Origin: Arsukibacterium sp. UBA3155
GTDB lineage: Bacteria; Pseudomonadota; Gammaproteobacteria; Enterobacterales; Alteromonadaceae
NCBI GenBank assembly: GCA_002364615.1
Contig: DEYP01000013.1
Coordinates: forward strand, 124,001-188,000
Direction: 5' to 3'
DNA length: 64,000 nucleotides
Each line of letters begins with the position of its first letter. The stretch's first letter is position 1. The notes under the pieces were generated by a model. That model worked only from the letters and a program-made list of their open reading frames with translations. It was not told the origin of the DNA and did not search any database. Positions 57,072 through 64,000 of this stretch are shown here, in pieces. The translations under genes were made by a program, and so were the position numbers.

Positions 57072-58062
57072 GCGGCTTCGGGTCCTGTGCTGATGTTTGT
57101 TTTTTTTCTTTCTCAGCCTGTCTCTCTGAGGATGGCGCCGATTGAGACGATTTAGCCGGGCTATCACTTTCGGTTACTTTGCGCTGTTCAGTATCAGCGG
57201 CAATATCGTCAATAGTATCGTCTACAGTATCGTTAATAATGCTCTCTGCAGCATGCTCCGCTGCCTCTTCAAGCTGCAGGAAATGCTCCAGACTGCTTTG
57301 AACCCGCTGCTGAATACTTCGATCGACACTGGAGCTGCTGCTTTGCACCAGACAACCACCTTGAGCCAGCAACGGCTCAGCTCGCAATTGCCAGCCGCGC
57401 TCCGTTATTTCAGTTTCAGAGTAATGTTGCTTCACTGTGGCAACGTCGGCCGGGTTAAGTTTAATGGTCACGGCATTGCTTTGCAGCGGTAAGGCACCGA
57501 TGGCCTCTTGCAACGCCTGTAAAATGACCTGAGGGTTAGTGGTTACTTCAACATTGATCACCGACTTGGCCATCGCCAGCGCCAGTTGCACCAGCTCCTG
57601 CTCTACCCGGTTGTCTATTTTTGCCAGCGGTTGCTGCAGTTGGTCGAATAACACACTTAATTCAGCCCGCAAGGTGTCAATTTCAGTCGCTGCATCGGCC
57701 AGGCCTTGTTTTTTACCCTCTGCCAGGCCTTGCTTAAGTCCATCTTGCTGGCCCTGTTCCCGGCCTTCACTGTAACCTTTGGCAAAGCCTTCTTCTTTGC
57801 CCTGCAGCATTCCCTCATCGTGGGCAGCCTGGCGCATTTGCTCGATATCATCTGCGGTAAGCGGCTTTATCTCTAATGTTTCTTCTGTCTCATCATCGGC
57901 AACCCTTTTACTATCAGGGCGTTGTAAGTTCAGGGCATTAGTCCGGGTATCCTGACTGCGCGCGTCGGCAGTTAAATCTGGCGTATGCCAGTGTTTTATC
58001 TGCTCTGCCTGATCAGGATCCGGTGAATAAGGCCGGTTAGGGTTGTGCGCATTTTTAATCAT
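57064..58062 (-). CDS. fliH: flagellar assembly protein FliH
   Basis: A 332-residue protein. A variable N-terminus precedes a Gly/Glu/Gln repeat helix ([19 protein letters not shown] and on), typical of FliH GxxxG-like tracts, then the V1/ATPase-E-like domain ([20 protein letters not shown]). A long acidic and Ser-rich C-terminal tail of about 75 residues is unusual. It regulates FliI. Confidence 0.9.
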   Translation of the reverse strand: MIKNAHNPNRPYSPDPDQAEQIKHWHTPDLTADARSQDTRTNALNLQRPDSKRVADDETEETLEIKPLTADDIEQMRQAAHDEGMLQGKEEGFAKGYSEGREQGQQDGLKQGLAEGKKQGLADAATEIDTLRAELSVLFDQLQQPLAKIDNRVEQELVQLALAMAKSVINVEVTTNPQVILQALQEAIGALPLQSNAVTIKLNPADVATVKQHYSETEITERGWQLRAEPLLAQGGCLVQSSSSSVDRSIQQRVQSSLEHFLQLEEAAEHAAESIINDTVDDTIDDIAADTEQRKVTESDSPAKSSQSAPSSERQAEKEKKQTSAQDPKPHD

Positions 58063-58079
58063 CGCTATTTCGCTACCTG

Positions 58080-59111
58080 TTACAGGAAGTCTTCACCACC
58101 ACCGCCGCCAAGCATAATTTCACCGGCATCGGACAACCGTCGTGCGGCTGATAGTATTTCTTTCTGGGCGGTTTCTACTTCACTTACCCGCACGGGTCCC
58201 ATGGCTTCCAAATCGTCCTGCAACAATTCGGCCGCACGTTTGGACATGTTTTTCAGAATTTTCTCTTTCAGATTCTCGTCGGTACCTTTTAAGGCTTTCA
58301 TCAACACGTCCTGCTGGATCTCCCGCAGCAGCACCTGAATACCTCGATCATCAACATCGACCAGATTTTCAAACACAAACATCAGATCCTGAATTTGCTG
58401 CGCCATTTCCTCGTCGTGCTCACGAATGGAATCCATCAGCTGACCTTCCATATTAGTATCCAGATAATTGAGGATATCCGCAGCAGCTTTTAAACCGCCC
58501 ATTTTCGCAGACTGAGTGCCTGCCTGACCGGCAAATTGTTTTTCCATAATTTCGTTTAATTCCTGTAATGCGGCTGGTTGCACTTCTTCCAGGTTGGCAA
58601 TGCGCATGGTTAAATCCAGCCGCACTTTTTCCGAGAACTGCGATAAAATTTCAGCCGATTGTTCAGGCTCAAGATACGACAGTACAATCGTCTGGATTTG
58701 CGGGTGCTCGTTGCGGATAATGTTGGCTACTTGCTTGGAATCCATCCATTTCAGAGAGTCCAGACCCTTAGCACCACCACCCAATACAATTTGGTCAATC
58801 AGGTTAGCGGCTTTTTCTTCGCCCAGCGCTGCGGTCAACGCCCGTTTGATAAACTCTTCACTCTGGAAGCCAATGGTGCTGAAATTCTGGATCTGTTCGA
58901 TAAACAGACGGTGTACTGCCGAGATTTTGGCCTGATTTAAGTCGGTCATCTGCGCCATCGCCAGACCGACTTTTTGCACCTGCTTTGGTTCAAGGTGCTT
59001 TAAAATCTGCGCCGCGTCTTCTTCTGATAAGCTGAGCAACAGAATAGCTGCTTTCTCAACGCCATCCAGTTTACCAACATCAAATGAGGGTTTTTCTTCA
59101 ATATTATTCAT
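58080..59111 (-). CDS. fliG: flagellar switch protein FliG
   Basis: A 343-residue protein with ILLLSLSEEDAAQILKHLEP, the EHPQIQTIVLSYL motif of the middle domain, and a C-terminal torque helix region (VDDRGIQVLLREIQQDVLM). It ends with a Gly-rich GGGGGEDFL tail. It joins the MS-ring to the C-ring and overlaps fliF by 8 bases. Confidence 0.95.
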   Translation of the reverse strand: MNNIEEKPSFDVGKLDGVEKAAILLLSLSEEDAAQILKHLEPKQVQKVGLAMAQMTDLNQAKISAVHRLFIEQIQNFSTIGFQSEEFIKRALTAALGEEKAANLIDQIVLGGGAKGLDSLKWMDSKQVANIIRNEHPQIQTIVLSYLEPEQSAEILSQFSEKVRLDLTMRIANLEEVQPAALQELNEIMEKQFAGQAGTQSAKMGGLKAAADILNYLDTNMEGQLMDSIREHDEEMAQQIQDLMFVFENLVDVDDRGIQVLLREIQQDVLMKALKGTDENLKEKILKNMSKRAAELLQDDLEAMGPVRVSEVETAQKEILSAARRLSDAGEIMLGGGGGEDFL

Positions 59112-60816
59112 CTTCAGCCAACCAGTTTTTCACTACCAGAGAGGATAACTCAGGTTCATTGGCCACCAGTGCCCGAACCGCCCGCAGTAAATCTTCATCG
59201 CCATGTAAGTCTGGCAGCATTAAGGTACCATCTGGCGCGAAGCCTACCGCGTTCTCATCGAACGTTGAATTTAGCATATCAATGGTATCATCACCCAGAT
59301 CTAAACCGCTGCTCAGGGCTTTATCATCATAAGCGTCGTCAGTTTGTTCAGGGTAAATCAGTTTCTTCAGCATAGGCCTTACGATGCCCAGCATCAGCGC
59401 AAGAATAATAATACCGCCAATCATTAAGCGCAGGATCCGTAAAAACCACTCTTCCTGATAAATGGCCAGTTTCGGCTCTTCCAATAATGCTTCGCGTACG
59501 AAAGGCACTGAGATAACTTCTATGGTATCGCCACGCTGCACGTCAAAGCCAATGCCACCTTGCAATAAGCGACGAATATTGGCCAGTGATTCCTGCGTGC
59601 GCGGCTGAGGCTCGCTAACGCCCTCGGCATTCGGCGCACCTGGTTCATAATCTACGGCCACCGATACTGACAGACGACGAATGACCCCGCTTTGCTGTGA
59701 AGTATGACTGATAGTTGTGTCAAGTTCGTAATTGCGGGTTGCTTCTTTGTGGTTACGGCCCGGGATCACTGGCCTGGCATTGTCACCTGTTGCCTGTTCC
59801 GGAATAGAGGAATTTAAGGGAGGCTGATTTGATAAGGCTCCCGGAATTCCGCCGTTACTGCCGCCAACACTGCTTTCTTCAATAGTCATTTCACTACGAA
59901 TAGCCGGTAAGTCGGGGTTAAAGCGCTTCTGGGTTTGTTCTACGGCGGTAAAATCCAGCATCAGATCCACCTGTGCCGTATAGTTACCATAGCCCAGTAC
60001 GGGCAACAAAATTGAGTCGACCTTCTGGCGATACTCATCTTCCCGGGCGCGTTGTAATTCATGCTCGCGGCGCGAACGCGCGGCGCTACCATCCTGAGAG
60101 CCACTATTTAGCAAGCGGCCGCTTTGATCACTTACTGTGACCTTACTCGGCTCCATGCCTTGTACGGCAGAGGCCACCAAATCGACAATAGCGTCAACTT
60201 CACTGTCACGAATAACGGTACCGCCACGGGCAGTGACCAGCACGGTGGCAGAAGGCGATGCAGCCTGGCGGGCAAAAACGTTTTCTTTAGGAATTGCCAG
60301 CAAGACCCGGGCCCTGGCAATACTTTGCAGCTCTTCAATGGTGCGCGCCAGCTGTTGTTCACGGCTATGCTTCAGGCGTTCCATTTCCAGGCGCTGACTG
60401 ACCCCGAAACCACTGTCCTGTAATAAAAATTCAGTACCGGCAGAAGGTTCCTGAGTTAAGCCGGCCCGTGACAAGCCAAGTTTCACTGCCTGATAACGAT
60501 CTTCCGGAACATAGATAACATTACCTTCAAGCTCGTATTCCACTTGCTGGGCATCTAAATGATCAAGGGTCTGAATAAGTTCCTGAGTAGCATAGGTGCC
60601 AAGGGGACGCATTTCGGCCTGACGGGCCCAGAAGAAAATTAACACCGCAATGACCAGGCAGATAACCAGTGCGACCATCAGGGTAACCTGCCGCATAATA
60701 TCGACACCACCAATGGCGCCAAGAAAGCCGGATTTCTGCTCTTGTGATTCAGAATTATTGGAGCTGTTGTAGTCGTTAGGACTGATTGCCAGCTCTGTTG
60801 ATTGATTATCTGCCAC
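59104..60816 (-). CDS. fliF: flagellar MS-ring protein FliF
   Basis: A 570-residue protein with two membrane helices (about residues 38-60 and 455-475). The ring-building domains between them contain GLSRAGLTQEPSAGTEFLL and ARVLLAIPKENVFARQ. The C-terminal FliG-binding tail ends DLLRAVRALVANEPELSSLV. Length and motifs are normal. Confidence 0.95.
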   Translation of the reverse strand: MADNQSTELAISPNDYNSSNNSESQEQKSGFLGAIGGVDIMRQVTLMVALVICLVIAVLIFFWARQAEMRPLGTYATQELIQTLDHLDAQQVEYELEGNVIYVPEDRYQAVKLGLSRAGLTQEPSAGTEFLLQDSGFGVSQRLEMERLKHSREQQLARTIEELQSIARARVLLAIPKENVFARQAASPSATVLVTARGGTVIRDSEVDAIVDLVASAVQGMEPSKVTVSDQSGRLLNSGSQDGSAARSRREHELQRAREDEYRQKVDSILLPVLGYGNYTAQVDLMLDFTAVEQTQKRFNPDLPAIRSEMTIEESSVGGSNGGIPGALSNQPPLNSSIPEQATGDNARPVIPGRNHKEATRNYELDTTISHTSQQSGVIRRLSVSVAVDYEPGAPNAEGVSEPQPRTQESLANIRRLLQGGIGFDVQRGDTIEVISVPFVREALLEEPKLAIYQEEWFLRILRLMIGGIIILALMLGIVRPMLKKLIYPEQTDDAYDDKALSSGLDLGDDTIDMLNSTFDENAVGFAPDGTLMLPDLHGDEDLLRAVRALVANEPELSSLVVKNWLAEDE

Positions 60817-60826
60817 GTGCTACCCC

Positions 60827-61165
60827 TTAAACCGGCATGGACATAATGTCTTTGTACGCTTCAACCATCTTGTTGCGTACCTGCACCGTTGCTTCAAACG
60901 CCAGTGACGATTTTTGCGCTGCGATCATCGCCTGCACCAGCGATACATTCGGATCGCCCATTTCAACCCGGTTTCTTAACTCACCTGCCTCTACCTGAGT
61001 GGTATTAACGGTTTTCAACGCATCTTTAAACAGGGTACTGAATTCAGACTGACTGGGGTTCACCTCGGCCAGTTGATTAACAGGCTTCATCTCGGCCGAC
61101 AGACTGCGCGCCTGGCTGGCCATTGATTGCATTTGGGCGTATAACGCCTGACCTTTAATATCCAT
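60827..61165 (-). CDS. fliE: flagellar hook-basal body protein FliE
   Basis: A 112-residue protein with FSTLFKDALKTVNTTQVEAG, LVQAMIAAQKSSLAFEATVQ and VRNKMVEAYKDIMSMPV, the complete FliE signature. It joins the MS-ring to the rod. It starts the fliEFGHIJ operon behind a sigma-54 promoter. Confidence 0.95.
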   Translation of the reverse strand: MDIKGQALYAQMQSMASQARSLSAEMKPVNQLAEVNPSQSEFSTLFKDALKTVNTTQVEAGELRNRVEMGDPNVSLVQAMIAAQKSSLAFEATVQVRNKMVEAYKDIMSMPV

Positions 61166-61272
61166 AACTGTACCCTGTTTAATAAAGCTTCATAATCGAA
61201 AGCTGGTTAGCTGAAGCCTGATTACATGCACCGTGTCAATAAATTGCCAGCGGCTGGCTGTAGGGTTACCTA

Positions 61273-61288
61273 AGCAGGAGTTATGCCA
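61273..61288 (-). promoter_or_regulatory. sigma-54 promoter before fliE
   Basis: The minus strand reads TGGCATAACTCCTGCT, GG and GC ten bases apart. Transcription would start about 95 bases before the fliE ATG. The -24 half TGGCA is exact and the -12 half CTGC is close to TTGC. Confidence 0.7.
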
Positions 61289-61314
61289 TATTTAAATTAA
61301 TGTTTTTAATAAGG

Positions 61315-61336
61315 AAAAAGCCGGCAAGCCGGCTTT
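61315..61336 (-). terminator. intrinsic terminator of flrBC
   Basis: On the minus strand, AAAGCCGGC and GCCGGCTTT form a 9-base stem with a tight loop, followed by a run of T's. It lies 20 bases after the flrC stop and before the fliE promoter. Confidence 0.85.
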
Positions 61337-61355
61337 CATAATAGGTTGAGTTTTT

Positions 61356-62753
61356 TCAGGCGGGCAGTTCTATCCCAGATTCCCGCATCCGGGCCAGCTT
61401 GTAGCGCAAGGTACGATCACTGATCCCCAATTTTTCGGCGACCGCCTTGCGTTTGTAAGCACAGGCCTTAAGCGTGGCCAGAATGATTCTGTGCTCCTGT
61501 TCGTGCAGCTCTGTTTTAAAATCATCGGGCACGGTTGTTTCGTTAGCGGCTGCTGAAATTACCGTTTGTGCGGCTGGCTCAGGCGTGCTTGTCGCCATGG
61601 CAGGGAGCGTCGTCGCAGCATGGCTATCGCCAGACAATAAAATATCTGCACCAGTAATTTGTTCACTCTGACACAAAATCAAAGCCCGCTGGATAACATT
61701 ATCCAGCTCACGCACATTGCCAGGCCAGTTGTGTTGTATAAGTAGTTCAGTGGCACAGTCACTTAACCCCAATACCGCACGCCCCTGCTGCTGGCAGTAT
61801 TTACTGATAAGGTGCTTCGCCAGCGGCGCAATATCTTCCCGGCGCTCTGCCAGAGCCGGCCAGGTTAATGGAAATACATTTAACCTGAAAAACAGATCCT
61901 GGCGGAAGCTGCCATCTGCCACGGCTTGCTGTAAGTCGCGGTTACTGGTTGCCAGGACCCTAACATCCAGTTTAATGGTTTTACGGCTGCCAAGCCGTTC
62001 CACTTCCCGCTCCTGCAATACCCGTAACAGTTTAGCCTGCAGGTTTAAATCCATTTCCGTAATTTCATCCAGCAATAGCGTGCCATGCTGGGCTTGTTCA
62101 AACTTGCCGGGACAACCGGCAATAGCACCGGTAAAGGCGCCTTTTTCATAGCCAAACAGGGTCGATTCCAGCATGTTTTCCGGAATAGCCGCACAGTTAA
62201 TCGCCACAAAGGGTCCGCTGGCACGTGGTGATTGCTGATGAATATACCGTGCCAATACTTCTTTGCCTGAACCACTGGGCCCGGCAATCATGACGCTGGC
62301 TTCAGAGCGCGCCACCCGGGCGGTTAATTCCAGCAAGGCAATGCTGGAGGGCGCTGCCACCACCGGCGTAGCCGAATTCGGTTGCTCTGCTAACACATAG
62401 CGACTTACCGTGCTAAGCAGTACCTGTGGCGCAAAGGGTTTCGCCAGGTAATCTACTGCCCCCAGCCGGATAGCCTCAACCGCATCCTGCACGTTGGCAT
62501 AAGCCGTCATCATCAGTACCGGCAGCTGCGGATAATGCTGGCGCAGGGTTTTTAATAACGTTAAGCCAGACACCTGGCCCATTTGCACGTCGCTAACCAC
62601 CAATTGCACGGTCTGCTTTTTCAGTAGCAGCAAGGCGCTTTCTGCACTATCTGCACTAAACACCTGATAACTGGCCAGGCTCAGCGTATCGCAAAGGGCC
62701 TCACGCAGGCCGGCATCATCCTCAACAATCAGTATTGGCGTCGCTGTAGTCAT
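61356..62753 (-). CDS. flrC: sigma-54-dependent response regulator FlrC (FleR)
   Basis: A 465-residue activator. The receiver domain has the acceptor Asp in VVSDVQMG and YLAKPFAPQ. The AAA+ domain has GPSGSGKEVLARYIH (Walker A), the sigma-54-binding YEKGAFTGAIAG and GTLLLDEITEMDL. A Fis-like helix-turn-helix ends the protein (KRKAVAEKLGISDRTLRYKL). It switches on mid and late flagellar genes after phosphorylation by FlrB. Confidence 0.93.
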   Translation of the reverse strand: MTTATPILIVEDDAGLREALCDTLSLASYQVFSADSAESALLLLKKQTVQLVVSDVQMGQVSGLTLLKTLRQHYPQLPVLMMTAYANVQDAVEAIRLGAVDYLAKPFAPQVLLSTVSRYVLAEQPNSATPVVAAPSSIALLELTARVARSEASVMIAGPSGSGKEVLARYIHQQSPRASGPFVAINCAAIPENMLESTLFGYEKGAFTGAIAGCPGKFEQAQHGTLLLDEITEMDLNLQAKLLRVLQEREVERLGSRKTIKLDVRVLATSNRDLQQAVADGSFRQDLFFRLNVFPLTWPALAERREDIAPLAKHLISKYCQQQGRAVLGLSDCATELLIQHNWPGNVRELDNVIQRALILCQSEQITGADILLSGDSHAATTLPAMATSTPEPAAQTVISAAANETTVPDDFKTELHEQEHRIILATLKACAYKRKAVAEKLGISDRTLRYKLARMRESGIELPA

Positions 62754-63904
62754 AGGTTACCTCTGCTATGGGATGGAGTCTGTTGTGATGTTGTATCAGC
62801 ATAATGAATGGGCAATTCAATGATAAAACACGCACCGCAATCCGGGCGCTGCTGGTAACGTACGTTGCCCTGATGGCTGTTCACTACCGCCTGCACCACT
62901 GCAAGGCCTAAGCCGCTGCCATGCTGGCGCCGACTGAAAAAGGGCTCAAAAATATGGGGTTGTACATCAGCTCCAATTCCAGGACCGTTGTCATTAATGG
63001 TGAATTGTAAGCGGTTATGCTGGGTTTTCACCGAGATATGAATATGCGCCCCCTGATTGATGGCCTGAACGCTGTTTTGGATCAAATTGTTAAATGCCCC
63101 GGTCAGGCTGCTCAGGTTGCCAAGCAGATAGACATCCTGGCAACTGCTGCTAACGGTAAGCTGCGCATCATGCTGCAGCAACAAAGTTTCTGCCGCCGTA
63201 TTAATGTCACTGATTAAGCATTGCAGGGTAAAAGGTTGTACCGCCTGCGCCGTGCCAGAGCGGGCAAATAACAGCATATCATTTACCTGCTGCTCTAAAT
63301 CATGCAAGCGGGCTAATAACTTATGCTGAAATTGCTGCGCCGCCGCCGGCTTAAGCTTACTGCTACCCAGGTTTTCGGCATACAGCATGGCAGAGGACAA
63401 TGGTGTGCGGATTTGATGCGCCAGCGTCGCCATCATTTTGCCTAAGGTAGACAGCCGCTGCAAATGTGCAAGCCGGCTTTGTAACTGGCGGGTCTGAGTA
63501 AGATCAGTCAGCACAATAAGCTGGCCGGGTTCAGGGCTAAGCGGGCTGATTTCAAGCTTAATTCGCCGCCCATCTTTTAATGACACTTCCAGGCCGTCAT
63601 CACTACGCGGTGCAAAACAACGATTTATTACTTCTAACCAGGGCTGGCCAAGCAGCGGTTGCCCCAGCATCGTGGTTGCGACCGGGTTAGCTTCCGATAC
63701 AATACCCCTGGCGCTCAGCAGAATGACTCCCGAGGGCAACACATTCAGAATATGTTGCAGCCGGTTATCGGCCTCACGAGTTTCTGCCAATGCCTGACTA
63801 ACCCGCTGGCTTATTTCCTGCGGCGCACGCGCAGGCGAGCGAAACAGCTGCCGGTTATCGGTCTGCGAAGCGTAGATTGAGCTATCGTGGCTGGCATTTG
63901 GCAT
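62750..63904 (-). CDS. flrB: flagellar sensor histidine kinase FlrB (FleS)
   Basis: A 384-residue soluble kinase with no membrane helix. A PAS domain (about residues 45-150, ILNVLPSGVILLSARG) precedes the phospho-His in MATLAHQIRTPLSSAML and the ATPase boxes NDNGPGIGADV and GSGLGLAVVQAVV. It phosphorylates FlrC. I prefer the ATG giving MPNASHDSS over a TTG seven codons upstream. It overlaps flrC by four bases. Confidence 0.9.
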   Translation of the reverse strand: MPNASHDSSIYASQTDNRQLFRSPARAPQEISQRVSQALAETREADNRLQHILNVLPSGVILLSARGIVSEANPVATTMLGQPLLGQPWLEVINRCFAPRSDDGLEVSLKDGRRIKLEISPLSPEPGQLIVLTDLTQTRQLQSRLAHLQRLSTLGKMMATLAHQIRTPLSSAMLYAENLGSSKLKPAAAQQFQHKLLARLHDLEQQVNDMLLFARSGTAQAVQPFTLQCLISDINTAAETLLLQHDAQLTVSSSCQDVYLLGNLSSLTGAFNNLIQNSVQAINQGAHIHISVKTQHNRLQFTINDNGPGIGADVQPHIFEPFFSRRQHGSGLGLAVVQAVVNSHQGNVRYQQRPDCGACFIIELPIHYADTTSQQTPSHSRGNL

Positions 63905-63938
63905 AATACAACTGACCTTTTTCAAATAATAAGGTCGA

Positions 63939-63954
63939 TGCAGAGATTATGCCA
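63939..63954 (-). promoter_or_regulatory. sigma-54 promoter before flrBC
   Basis: The minus strand reads TGGCATAATCTCTGCA, GG and GC ten bases apart, about 35 bases before the chosen flrB ATG. FlrA/FleQ-dependent promoters occur at this place in Vibrio and Pseudomonas. The regulator gene itself would lie to the right, outside the window. Confidence 0.75.
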
Positions 63955-64000
63955 AACTTAAACCTATGATTTTACTTATAAATATCGTTATTACTGCTGT

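Noticed and set aside
61661-61675. GTTCACTCTGACAC in flrC resembling a RAYT half-site
   Set aside because: The CCC is missing, there is no paired arm or A/T tract, and it lies inside a conserved coding region.

Overview
The window looks like a chromosomal segment from an aquatic, polar-flagellated gammaproteobacterium. The order of Alteromonadales (Rheinheimera, Arsukibacterium or Shewanella-like) is my best guess. It rests on gene order: flrBC, then fliE-J, fliK-R/flhB, flhA-flhF-flhG-fliA-che-mot-parC-parP-cheW, with the ccm cytochrome c maturation operon beside the chemotaxis end. No rRNA gene is present to fix the taxon, and I saw no tRNA gene, CRISPR array or prophage. Almost everything lies on the minus strand. 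The exceptions are a two-gene flagellar operon at 30.6-33.1 kb and a transposase gene at 18.2 kb.

Region 1 (1-22.5 kb) is a surface polysaccharide locus, read right to left. It holds wecB, a TviC/WbpP-type epimerase with a TviB-type dehydrogenase, a RAYT transposase, rmlA-C-D-B for dTDP-rhamnose, a Wzi-family outer membrane protein, an RfaH homologue, a JUMPstart/ops element and a Wza-like exporter. A 440-base AT-rich gap follows, and then a clearly AT-richer variable block: a second TviB-type dehydrogenase, wbpB, wbpD, wbpE, a glycosyltransferase, a Wzy-like polymerase, wbpG, hisH2, hisF2, and the start of an ABC exporter cut by the window edge. The Wbp enzymes should make a UDP-2,3-diacetamido uronic acid, and WbpG/HisH2/HisF2 should convert one N-acetyl group to an acetamidino group. 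RfaH is encoded directly upstream of its own ops site, so the locus appears to carry its own antitermination control.

Region 2 (22.5-30.5 kb) is mlaA and the complete ccmABCDEFGHI system, as one tightly overlapping minus-strand operon. Divergent from it are a FliK-like protein and a small FlhB-C-terminal-like protein.

Region 3 (33.1-64 kb) is the flagellar and chemotaxis superlocus. I find four good sigma-54 promoter matches, placed before flrBC, fliE, fliK and flhA. These are the same four class II units known from Vibrio. The downstream operon also carries the ParC/ParP polar array-positioning pair and a CheA with three acidic repeats where a P2 domain would be expected.

The most unusual element is a family of short palindromes built from the half-site GGGTCAGAGTGA. 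There are fourteen half-sites at six places, in two subtypes. One subtype lies on each side of the RAYT gene. The palindromes sit at the ends of four or five operons with A-tract/T-tract flanks, so they look like bidirectional terminators. At other places the repeat has become coding sequence: it supplies the start codon of rmlB, the last codons of rmlD and the last codons of the transposase itself.
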